Assembly (NCBI GenBank): GCA_963746905.1
Contig: CAVVCY010000003.1
Location: forward strand, 558,001 to 622,000
Source of the DNA: JALYNX01 sp963746905
GTDB taxonomy: Bacteria > Actinomycetota > Acidimicrobiia > Spongiisociales > ZC4RG35
Direction of reading: 5' to 3'
DNA: 64,000 bases
The position numbers and the translations under genes were made by a program. Below the pieces are notes generated by a model. The model saw nothing but the letters and a program-made list of their open reading frames with translations. It did not search any database and was not told the DNA's origin. The first letter of the stretch is position 1, and every line of letters begins with the position of its first letter. Shown in pieces: positions 15,778-22,700 of the stretch.

Positions 15778-16479
15778 GTGAGCGATGCGCTGTTGTGGGG
15801 GCTGGTCGGCGGCTCCTCGTTTCTGATCGGAGGAGCTCTCGCCCTGCGGGGCGGGGTGCGCCCGAGAATCCTGGGACTGGTGATGGGGTTCGGTGCCGGA
15901 GCGCTGCTCAGTGCGGTGTCCTTCGAACTCGTCGACGAAGCGGCTCTCGTCGCCGGTGGCAATGGGCGGATCGCCATCGGTCTGGTGATTGGAGCGGCCG
16001 CCTACCTCGCAGCGACTGTCGGGATCCGAGCGGGCGTCAGGTCGGACCATTCAGCCGAGGGAGAGACGGCGGTTCTGGTCCTCGATGTGGTGCCTGAGGC
16101 CATCGTCCTGGTTGGCGCCCTGCTCATCGGTCATGGCGTCAACGCGGCAGTCATCGGGGGTGTCTTTCTCACGGGGCTCCCGACTGCCCTTTCGTCCAGC
16201 GTAGAGATGAAGGAGCGTGGTGAGGGCTCGAGGGCGGTGATCTGGCGTTGCTTTGGGCTGATGCTGTTATGTGGTCTCGCTTCTTGGGGCGTTTACGCCC
16301 TCTTGGACGGAGCATCCGGGAATACGGTCGCCCTGACCCTGGCTATCGCCGGAGGGGCGGTCCTCACCAATCTGACCACCAACATCCTCCCTCCCGCCTA
16401 CGAACTGGCGGGACCCCGACTCGGCCTGGCCGTGGTGGCTGGGTTCGCGATCTCCTTCACCCTGCTCGAGCTCGCCTGA
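15778..16479 (+). CDS. ZIP-family-like metal transporter
   Basis: 233-residue integral membrane protein from a GTG at 15778, divergent from the aminotransferase. Roughly seven to eight hydrophobic helices are visible, with 'GFGAGALLSAVSFELVDEA' resembling ZIP helices II-III, 'LDVVPEAIVLVGALLIGHGVNAAVIGGVF' resembling the metal-binding helix IV (the usual His-rich pair is weak), and 'TNLTTNILPPAYELAG'. ZIP proteins move Zn, Fe or Mn into the cytoplasm. Weak conservation of the His ligands makes the substrate, and even transport activity, uncertain. Confidence 0.65.
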   Translation: MSDALLWGLVGGSSFLIGGALALRGGVRPRILGLVMGFGAGALLSAVSFELVDEAALVAGGNGRIAIGLVIGAAAYLAATVGIRAGVRSDHSAEGETAVLVLDVVPEAIVLVGALLIGHGVNAAVIGGVFLTGLPTALSSSVEMKERGEGSRAVIWRCFGLMLLCGLASWGVYALLDGASGNTVALTLAIAGGAVLTNLTTNILPPAYELAGPRLGLAVVAGFAISFTLLELA

Positions 16480-16553
16480 CCATCCCGCCGGGCTGAGGAT
16501 GAGTCCACCGCCTCCCTCGCCGGTTCAAGAAAATCGGCCCGTTATGCCGATCA

Positions 16554-17936
16554 ATGGGGATGACTCCCGCGGCGGATCGGACAGCTCTAGGTGCTGGAAC
16601 CACCGAGAATGACAAGCGGACTTCAAGGAACCGGCTGAGTCTCGGGATTCGCCCGGCTCTGATTGCGGCCGCCCTGGTCGCGGTGACCGCTGGTGCCCTG
16701 TTCGGTGCGGTCCAGTTGAGCCAAAACGTGGCGCGAGCCTCGGTCCAACTGCACAACGCAGACGAGGCTGGCCGAGCGGCGACAGTGGCCCGGTCCCACA
16801 TCGCACTCGCGGCATTGGGATCTGAGGCTCAGCAGAGACTCTCGGCCCAGGAGGCAACAAACGCTCTATCTGCTCTCGACGATTCCCTCGCCAGTCTCGA
16901 TGGAACCCCGAACGCCGAGGACGTCACCGCCAACGGGTCGAGGTTTGCGGAGGCTGCCAGAGTGGCGGTCGACTCCATAGGAACGGGAGAGGTCAGTCAG
17001 GAAGACGTCGATCTCCGATTCCGGGAGTTGATCTCCTCTCTCGACCAAATGCGTCTCGCCTTGGTTGCCTACCTGGATCTAATGGGTTCGGCGTACAACG
17101 CACTGGGGATCGTGCTCGGGATAGCCACCGTAGGCCTCGCTCCACTGGTCCTTGTCATTTGGACCCGGTCGATGGCTCGCAAAACGATCGAGGTCAGGGA
17201 GCTCTCTCTCCAGTTGAAGCACGAGGGGGAGATCCGGGATGCCCACAACTCGGTCCTACGGACCGTGGTGCACGAGTTCCGGACCCCACTGACCGGGATC
17301 AGCGGGTTAGCCGCGGTGCTGGAAGACCCGTCGCTCAGGGCATCGGCCGAGGCTGCGGAGATGATCGGGATGATCCGCACCGAAGCCGAGGACATGTCGC
17401 AGCTCACTGATGACATCCTTGCCTCAGCCGGGCTGGAGAGCGGGCAGTTGGAGATACGGGTCGAGCCGATCGATGTTTCCGAGGTGGCCGATCGGTCCCT
17501 GGCGATGTTCCACCGCCGTGGAATCGCCATAGACGTGAATCTCGATCCGGCAGCCGTAGTGGCTGACGAGTTCAGACTCCGCCAGATCTTGAAGAACCTC
17601 GTTTCCAACGCGGTCAAATATGGGGGTCCGAAGATCACCGTGACCGGTACGGAGACTCTGGATTCCTACGAACTGGTCGTTGCCGACAATGGGCCCGGGG
17701 TTCCGGACGCAATCGTCGAGCGGCTCTTTGACCCCTTTCCTCACGGTGGGAAGGGCGCCCCAAGTCAGAGCGTCGGTCTGGGCCTTTTCATCGTTAGCGA
17801 GCTCGCCGAGGCGATGGATGGGGCGGTTGTCTATGAGCGAACCGACGACGTGACCACGTTCACGCTTTCCCTGCCCCTCGTCGAGGCTGAAAGCGCAAAG
17901 ATCATTCCCCACCCGGCGATGAGCAAGGGGGCTTGA
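16554..17936 (+). CDS. Membrane sensor histidine kinase
   Basis: 460 aa. N-terminal helix at ~residues 30-52 (IRPALIAAALVAVTAGALFGAV), an extracytoplasmic helical sensor region to ~165, and a second helix (~residues 180-203). The dimerisation domain carries H-box 'VVHEFRTPLTG' (~residue 240), followed by the HATPase domain with N-box 'QILKNLVSNAVKYGG', G1 'DNGPGVP', and G2 'SVGLGLFIVSELAEAM'. No response regulator is adjacent; the kinase is instead followed, with a TTGA overlap, by the Thr-rich surface protein, suggesting a link between sensing and the cell surface. Confidence 0.88.
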   Translation: MGMTPAADRTALGAGTTENDKRTSRNRLSLGIRPALIAAALVAVTAGALFGAVQLSQNVARASVQLHNADEAGRAATVARSHIALAALGSEAQQRLSAQEATNALSALDDSLASLDGTPNAEDVTANGSRFAEAARVAVDSIGTGEVSQEDVDLRFRELISSLDQMRLALVAYLDLMGSAYNALGIVLGIATVGLAPLVLVIWTRSMARKTIEVRELSLQLKHEGEIRDAHNSVLRTVVHEFRTPLTGISGLAAVLEDPSLRASAEAAEMIGMIRTEAEDMSQLTDDILASAGLESGQLEIRVEPIDVSEVADRSLAMFHRRGIAIDVNLDPAAVVADEFRLRQILKNLVSNAVKYGGPKITVTGTETLDSYELVVADNGPGVPDAIVERLFDPFPHGGKGAPSQSVGLGLFIVSELAEAMDGAVVYERTDDVTTFTLSLPLVEAESAKIIPHPAMSKGA

Positions 17937-18643
17937 CTCTGACCCGTCGTCAGGCCACCGCGGTTGGCGCAGTTCTACTGACGCTTGGGCTTGTCGGCTT
18001 GGCTCCCGCCCCGGCGTCGGCAGCGATTTCAGCGGTGACATACAGCCACCGGTGTGGCTGGTGGAACGACTGGTGCAACGGCAACGCCACCACGACCACC
18101 ACCACTGCTCCGCCGGCGACCACAACGACCACAGCCGCGCCGACGACGACCACCAGTGCACCCCCGACGACGACGACGACCAAGGCAGCTACGACAACCA
18201 CCGCTGCTCCGGCTACCACGACCACCACTGCGGCCTCGCCGACGACGACCAAGGCGCCCCCAACGACGACGACCACCACTGCACCCCCAACGACGACGAC
18301 GGTGGCCCCGGTGCAGCACAGCAGCGGGCCGGCACCGTCTACAACAACCACCACCTTGGCGCCGACGACCACAACGACCCGAGCTGACACGGTCGGGTTC
18401 TTCGCCGATTTCGACCCACCAAGAGGCTCGTCGCCGGAACAAGTCCCAGCCGTGACCGAGACCGGCACCGGCACCGGCATCCAACTGCTCGTCTCCCTCG
18501 CCGGTGCCTTCGTCGGGATGACCGTCCAGGGCCTTGGCTATTACCTGTTTGTGTTTCTGGTTCCGGTATTGGCCGCGATATGGCTGACGGTGGTCAGACG
18601 ACGCGAGGACCAGGAGTCGGGTCTGCTCAGCGAAACCCCTTAG
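17933..18643 (+). CDS. Thr/Pro-rich mucin-like surface protein with C-terminal anchor
   Basis: 236 aa from TTG 17933, overlapping the kinase stop (TTGA), with AAGGGGG just upstream. A signal peptide (TRRQATAVGAVLLTLGLVGL then APASA) precedes a short Trp/Cys segment (HRCGWWNDWCNG, two Cys). About 100 residues of Thr runs broken by AAP/APP follow, typical of an extended, possibly O-glycosylated stalk. After a non-repetitive linker comes one C-terminal helix (residues ~185-220) and a basic tail. It is probably an envelope stalk protein. The repetitive ACN codons make the DNA strongly low-complexity. Confidence 0.75.
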   Translation: MTLTRRQATAVGAVLLTLGLVGLAPAPASAAISAVTYSHRCGWWNDWCNGNATTTTTTAPPATTTTTAAPTTTTSAPPTTTTTKAATTTTAAPATTTTTAASPTTTKAPPTTTTTTAPPTTTTVAPVQHSSGPAPSTTTTTLAPTTTTTRADTVGFFADFDPPRGSSPEQVPAVTETGTGTGIQLLVSLAGAFVGMTVQGLGYYLFVFLVPVLAAIWLTVVRRREDQESGLLSETP

Positions 18644-18653
18644 TCGAGGGGTT
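18634..18653 (+). terminator. Stem-loop at the end of the kinase/surface-protein operon
   Basis: AACCCCT (18634-18640), loop TAGTCG, AGGGGTT (18647-18653): a perfect seven-base stem whose loop contains the stop codon of the surface-protein gene. There is no U-run after it, so intrinsic termination is only possible. Confidence 0.4.
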
Positions 18654-18659
18654 CTGGGG

Positions 18660-18734
18660 TGGGCCCACGTGGACTTGAACCACGGACCTCATCCTTATCA
18701 GGGATGCGCTCTAACCGGGCTGAGCTATGGGCCC
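18660..18734 (-). tRNA. tRNA-Ile (GAT)
   Basis: On the minus strand a full cloverleaf is seen: acceptor GGGCCCA/TGGGCCC, D-arm GCTCAGCCCGGTTAGAGC, anticodon loop CTGATAA (anticodon GAT) and T-loop GTTCAAGTC. The discriminator base is A and no CCA is encoded. tRNA-Ile after gyrA and the DUF3566 gene is a common actinobacterial arrangement. Confidence 0.95.
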
Positions 18735-18826
18735 CGGGCGGTCGCTGACCGTCGGTCGCGGGTGCGACGAGGCCGGCAGTTTATCCGGGTCGGTGGGAGA
18801 GGCGAAGCTGATGGAAGCCGTCTGGT

Positions 18827-19870
18827 TCAGGGCATGATCAGCAACTCGTCACCGAATTCGTGCCAGAGGTACCGGTTCTTCAAGGCCTGGCCGTAGACCC
18901 GATGCAGGAACATCCTTCCAGCGAAGGCCTCGAGGAGGCGGAGATGTGAGGAATGTGGCTCGTGCCAACCAGTCAGAAGGCCGTCGACCGCCCGGATACC
19001 GGTCTCCGGTGTAACCACGAGATCGGTGAGGCCGTCACCCGTTTGGATGGTCCCGTCACTAAGCGCCACAGTCTCCAAAGCTCGAACCACGCTCGTGCCA
19101 ACCGCAATGATCCGACCACCGTCAGATCGGAGGGCGTTGACGGCGATCGCAGTGCCGGCCGGCACGCGAAACCACTCCTCGCCCGGGGATTCGTCGTCCT
19201 CGAAGGAAGAGACGCCGGTGTGGAGGGTGACCGGGAGGATGGCGATGCCATGGGAAACCAGACTCGTTACCAACCGTCTTGTGAAAGGCCGGCCCGCACT
19301 CGGCATTTCCGACGAACCAGGGTCGGTGGCGAACACCGTCTGGTAGTCGGAAAGGGGCCAATCCGGGCCTGGGAAATAGCGAATCGGTTGTCCATGTTGG
19401 TCGAGGTATCGATCGAGATCAGTAATTCCTTCGAGGGCTGCGATCCAGAGGCGAGGCGATCTCGTGCTTCTAGCCAGCAAGTGCGCCACTGCTCGATCGG
19501 GCAAGCTGAGGGCTTGCGGCTCCAGGTTCGGCCTCGGCGAAGTGCCTCCACCGTATTCCGGTGTGCGGATCTCCATGGACCACAGACCATCGGCCAACGG
19601 CGAGGCGAGATGAACCCTCACAGCGGCTCCATCGTCGGCTATTGCGTGAAGGGCAGCGGGGATGGTCGCAGACGTATTGACCACGAGGGCATCTCCCGGC
19701 CGGAGGAGATCTGTCAGCTCGTCAAAGGTTCGATGCTCGATGAGCCCGGTTTTTCGGTGAGACACCATGAGGCGAACCCTGTCTCTGGCCACCCCGCGTC
19801 GTTCTGGCGGGGCGATGGCCGTGAAGGGCTCCGACAATGTGAACTCGATGGATCTGCTTAGAGCGGTCAT
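18827..19870 (-). CDS. queA: QueA-like tRNA ribosyltransferase-isomerase
   Basis: 347 aa homologue of S-adenosylmethionine:tRNA ribosyltransferase-isomerase, which transfers the ribose of SAM to 7-aminomethyl-deazaguanine in tRNA to form epoxyqueuosine. Conserved features include 'LRPGDALVVNTSATIPAALHA' (~residue 55-75), 'SDYQTVFATDPGSSEMPSAGRPFT' (~residue 180), 'VTLHTGVSSF' and the C-terminal 'RYLWHEFGDELLIMP'. It is a divergent actinobacterial form and no tgt or queC-F genes are in the window, so the substrate could differ. Its ATG overlaps the SDR stop (ATGA). Confidence 0.85.
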   Translation of the reverse strand: MTALSRSIEFTLSEPFTAIAPPERRGVARDRVRLMVSHRKTGLIEHRTFDELTDLLRPGDALVVNTSATIPAALHAIADDGAAVRVHLASPLADGLWSMEIRTPEYGGGTSPRPNLEPQALSLPDRAVAHLLARSTRSPRLWIAALEGITDLDRYLDQHGQPIRYFPGPDWPLSDYQTVFATDPGSSEMPSAGRPFTRRLVTSLVSHGIAILPVTLHTGVSSFEDDESPGEEWFRVPAGTAIAVNALRSDGGRIIAVGTSVVRALETVALSDGTIQTGDGLTDLVVTPETGIRAVDGLLTGWHEPHSSHLRLLEAFAGRMFLHRVYGQALKNRYLWHEFGDELLIMP

Positions 19871-20565
19871 TCCTCATCCATCCCAGCCAAGGCCCTGTAG
19901 CGGCCCGAGGGGCGATCGGCCCCGAGGACCTCGAGCAGCGGTGGGACGCTGGCCTCCGGCGGCGGCCGGTCCGAGATGTCCTCGCCTGGGAACGCCTGTT
20001 GGTGCATCGTGGTGTTCATGTCCCCCGGGTCGAACCAGATCACCCTGACTTCCGGCTCTTCGGCGGCGAGGACATTGGAGATCTGCTCGAGCGCCGCCTT
20101 GGATGACCCGTAGCCGCCCCACCCCTCATAGTTCTCGATGGCGGCGTCGGAGGTGACGTTCACAATCGTCCCCCCACTTGCCCGTAAGAGCGGCAGCGCC
20201 TCTTGGATCAGCCCCAATGGAGCGGTGACGTTCACCTCATAGACCGACTCCAAGACGTCGAGGGGATAGTCGGCGAGGAGTGGTTGCGGGCTGGGCCCGA
20301 GAACCGATGCATTGTTGACCAGGAGGTCGAGACCGCCCAACTCTTTCGCGGCGCCTATCAGACGGCTTCGATGCTCAGAGTCAGTTACATCGCCGGCAAT
20401 TGCCACGACACTCACCTCATCACCGAGGGCCTGAGATGCCTGATCCAGGGTTTCTGATCCCCGGGCGTCAATGACAAGTAACCACCCATCGCTGGCTAGA
20501 GCGCGGGCCAAGGCCAAACCGAAGCCGCGCGAAGCGCCGGTGATCAGGGCGATTCGGTTAGCCAT
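19867..20565 (-). CDS. Short-chain dehydrogenase/reductase
   Basis: 232 aa classical SDR: NAD(P)-binding 'ALITGASRGFGLALARAL' at the N-terminus, 'DLLVNNAS' (~residue 80), catalytic Ser in 'IVNVTSDAA' (~residue 138), and Tyr/Lys in 'YGSSKAALEQI' (~residue 153). The residue after the catalytic lysine and the 'PGDMNTTMHQQAFP' loop are typical. It is co-translated with the QueA-like gene by a four-base overlap. Substrate unknown; a redox step on a modified base or its precursor is a possible but untested link. Confidence 0.88.
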   Translation of the reverse strand: MANRIALITGASRGFGLALARALASDGWLLVIDARGSETLDQASQALGDEVSVVAIAGDVTDSEHRSRLIGAAKELGGLDLLVNNASVLGPSPQPLLADYPLDVLESVYEVNVTAPLGLIQEALPLLRASGGTIVNVTSDAAIENYEGWGGYGSSKAALEQISNVLAAEEPEVRVIWFDPGDMNTTMHQQAFPGEDISDRPPPEASVPPLLEVLGADRPSGRYRALAGMDEE

Positions 20566-20578
20566 GAGATCAAGCTAC

Positions 20579-20604
20579 AACTTGAAGTTAACTTGAAGTC
20601 AAGT
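20579..20604 (-). promoter_or_regulatory. Repeat-containing promoter region of the SDR-queA pair
   Basis: Two direct AACTTGAAGT copies (20579-20588 and 20590-20599), 11 bases apart, followed by CAAGT. The second copy plus CAAGT forms ACTTGA/TCAAGT dyad symmetry. A TTGACT -35 candidate (minus strand 20602-20597) overlaps it, with only a weak -10. The one-turn spacing suggests a regulator binding the same DNA face. No regulator gene is adjacent. Confidence 0.45.
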
Positions 20605-20706
20605 GCATTGGTCCCCCATCGTTCGATGCGGATGGCCGAGCCCAGGCGAACCCGTAAACTGGAGCCCAGATACCAATTACCAAGTACGGCTGGCGTGGCC
20701 AGCCAT

Positions 20707-20779
20707 GGGGACGTAGCTCAGCTGGAAGAGCACCGGCTTTGCAAGCCGGGGGTCGTGGGTTCGAGTCCCATCGTCTCCA
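20707..20779 (+). tRNA. tRNA-Ala (TGC)
   Basis: 73-base cloverleaf: acceptor GGGGACG/CGTCTCC with one G-U pair, D-arm GCTCAGCTGGAAGAGC, anticodon loop TTTGCAA (TGC), T-loop TTCGAGT, discriminator A, no encoded CCA. Confidence 0.95.
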
Positions 20780-20849
20780 CTGGATCGCCGTCCGGGATTG
20801 ATTCCTTTCCGGTCGGTGTTCCCCTCCACGACGTGACCGAGGAGCCCAC

Positions 20850-22029
20850 ATGCCTAACGCCGTGATCATCGATGCGGTCCGGACGCCCATCGGGAGGCGA
20901 AACGGTGTCTTCAAGGACATTCATCCCGTCGATCTCGCCGCCATTCCGCTGCAGGCTCTGGTCGAGCGCAACCAACTCGATCCTTCGCAGATCGACGACG
21001 TGATCATGGGAACGGTCAGCCAGACCGGGGAACAGGCCTACAACGTCGGGCGCAACGCCGCCCTGGCTGCCGGCTTCCCCGAAGAAGTGCCGGGGGTCAC
21101 CATCGACCGTCAGTGCGGGTCCTCACAGCAGGCCGCCCATTTCGCCGCCCAGGCGGTCATGGCCGGAGCGCAGGACATCGTGATCGCCGCAGGTGTTGAG
21201 AGCATGACCAGAGTGCCGATGGGGGCCACTGCCCATCAGGGCCCCGGGTTGCCTTTCGGGCCCCGGATGCTGGAGCGGTACTCGCAGGGTCTGGTCCCTC
21301 AGGGGATCTCGGCGGAGATGATTGCCGAGAAATGGGGGCTTTCCCGTGCCGACCTCGACCAAATCGCACTCGAGTCACATCTCCGGGCGAATCGGGCCAC
21401 CGAGGAGGGCCGGTTCGAGGAGCAGATCATCCCGGTTGGGATCACCCGGGAGAACGGGACGAGAGAGACCATCACCCACGATGAGGGAATCCGCCCCGAC
21501 ACCTCCCTCGAGAAGTTGGCCGGCCTCCAGCCGGCCTTCAAGGGCGATGGAGTGATCACGGCGGGGAACTCGTCGCAGATCTCGGACGGTGCTGCCGCAG
21601 TTCTGGTGATGTCGGAGGATCGGGCGGCCCAACTCGAGCTTGCCCCGAAGGGCGCGTTTCGTCGCGTTCGCCATGGCCGGTGTCGACCCGATCATGATGC
21701 TCACCGGGCCCATCCCGGCTACCGAGAGGGTGCTGGGACGGGCCAGTCTCACCATTGGGGATATCGACCTCTTCGAGGTGAACGAAGCATTCGCCTCGGT
21801 CGTGGCCGCCTGGCGGGTGGAGCATGGAGGATCGGACCCGATCGGCTTGTGGGAGCGGACCAATGTAAACGGGGGGGCAATCGCCCTTGGACATCCGCTC
21901 GGTGCCTCTGGCGCCCGTGTGCTCACGACGATGCTGTGGGAGTTGGAGCGGACCGGTGGGCGCTACGGGTTGCAAACGATGTGTGAAGGCGGGGGGATGG
22001 CCAACGCCTTGATCATCGAGCGACTGTGA
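20850..22029 (+). CDS. Acetyl-CoA acetyltransferase (thiolase), one-base frameshift
   Basis: Type II thiolase that condenses or cleaves acyl-CoA. The first frame starts at ATG 20850 ('VIIDAVRTPIGRRNGVF') and contains the nucleophile Cys in 'IDRQCGSSQQAAH' (~residue 90) and 'VIAAGVESMTRVPMG'. The second frame (to 22029) holds 'EVNEAFASVV', 'NVNGGAIALGHPLGASGARV' (catalytic His) and the second catalytic Cys in 'TMCEGGGMANALIIE'. Removing one A from CCGAAGG near 21647 rejoins the frames as 'LAPRARFVAFAMAG'. Apart from this the enzyme is complete at about 392 residues. Confidence 0.88.
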
Positions 22030-22043
22030 TCCACAGCCAGGTG

Positions 22044-22105
22044 CCCCCCTCCCCGGCTGCGCCGGTACTCCCCCCAACGCTCACTTCGTTCACTGGGGGG
22101 AGAAA
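22044..22105 (+). repeat. 62-base interspersed palindromic repeat, copy 1
   Basis: Shares 58 of 62 positions with 33716-33777. The unit holds CTCCCCCC and GGGGGGAG arms (8 base pairs) around a 19-base loop containing CTCACTTCGTTC, preceded by a CCCCTCCCC tract. It lies right after the thiolase stop and its last bases supply the GGGGGGAG that serves as ribosome-binding site for the gene at 22106. It can act as a transcription-end hairpin. Confidence 0.65.
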
Positions 22106-22360
22106 TTGAGGCTGACTGCACTCAATGTGGTGCTCGCCGTGGCACTTGGGCTCATAATCTGGCGGGTTTCGATGTCGGTGATTCGCATGCTGTCGACGCC
22201 GCCACCTGAGATCGATCCTGATGATGTCGTCCCTGTCGACCAGGACTACAAGTGCACGGTCTGTGGTGCGGAGTTGACGATGCGGGCCATCAACGTCCAG
22301 GACGAGGCTCCACCTCGGCATTGTCGGGAGGACATGATTCCCGTGTGGCGGCCCGTCTGA
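22106..22360 (+). CDS. Small membrane-anchored zinc-ribbon-like protein
   Basis: 84 aa from TTG 22106. One N-terminal helix (LNVVLAVALGLIIWRVSMSVI) is followed by an acidic linker and a soluble domain with 'YKCTVCGAELTMRAI' and 'PPRHCREDM': a CxxC pair and a later Cys/His (HC) that could complete a one-zinc ribbon. Small proteins of this design are widespread in actinobacteria but have no assigned role that I recognise. The start depends on the GGGGGGAG within the repeat immediately upstream. Confidence 0.65.
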   Translation: MRLTALNVVLAVALGLIIWRVSMSVIRMLSTPPPEIDPDDVVPVDQDYKCTVCGAELTMRAINVQDEAPPRHCREDMIPVWRPV

Positions 22361-22378
22361 GCCCTCTAATCACATGCA

Positions 22379-22421
22379 TGTAGTTATCCCGAGGTTTCTC
22401 CACAACATGTTGAGAACTACA
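22379..22421. promoter_or_regulatory. Inverted repeat upstream of crgA
   Basis: TGTAGTTATC (22379-22388) and GAGAACTACA (22412-22421) form a ten-base inverted repeat with one mismatch. A perfect ten-base palindrome CAACATGTTG (22403-22412) lies inside. The pair ends 29 bases before the crgA start, a suitable place for an operator. The binding factor is unknown. Confidence 0.4.
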
Positions 22422-22450
22422 CACTTGTAACTCGCATTACGCTCGCCGCC

Positions 22451-22690
22451 GTGCCGGAGTCCAAGCGACGCAAATCAAAGAGCAAGCCGATGTCGGCTCA
22501 GTCGGCAACCGCGGCATCCAAAGCAAAGCCGCCAAGCCCCACCTGGTATGTCGTGGTGATGGCAGGTCTGATGGCCATCGGTGTGCTTTTGGTCCTGAGC
22601 AGATTCGTTTTCGAGCTCGACCGCCTGGTCCTCATCGGCGGCCTGGCCTGCATCGCAGCCGGGTTCCTGATGACGACCAATTACCGCTGA
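22451..22690 (+). CDS. crgA: Cell division protein CrgA
   Basis: 79 aa from GTG 22451. Highly basic N-terminus (KRRKSKSKP), then the hallmark 'SPTWYVVVMAGLMAIGVLLVLSRFVF' first helix and a second helix ending 'AAGFLMTTNYR'. CrgA is an actinobacterial membrane protein that recruits or stabilises septal proteins such as FtsI and regulates Z-ring formation. It usually lies near the pknB cluster, as here, where it is convergent with pknB. Confidence 0.92.
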   Translation: MPESKRRKSKSKPMSAQSATAASKAKPPSPTWYVVVMAGLMAIGVLLVLSRFVFELDRLVLIGGLACIAAGFLMTTNYR

Positions 22691-22700
22691 GCAGGCCGGT

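Noticed and set aside
18090..18380. Repetitive tract as a possible CRISPR array
   Set aside because: Repeats are Thr codons in a continuous frame with no uniform repeat-spacer lengths.
17950..18480. Long Val/Gly-rich reading frames opposite the Thr-rich gene
   Set aside because: Mirror image of ACN repeats in the real gene; no start signal and no natural composition.
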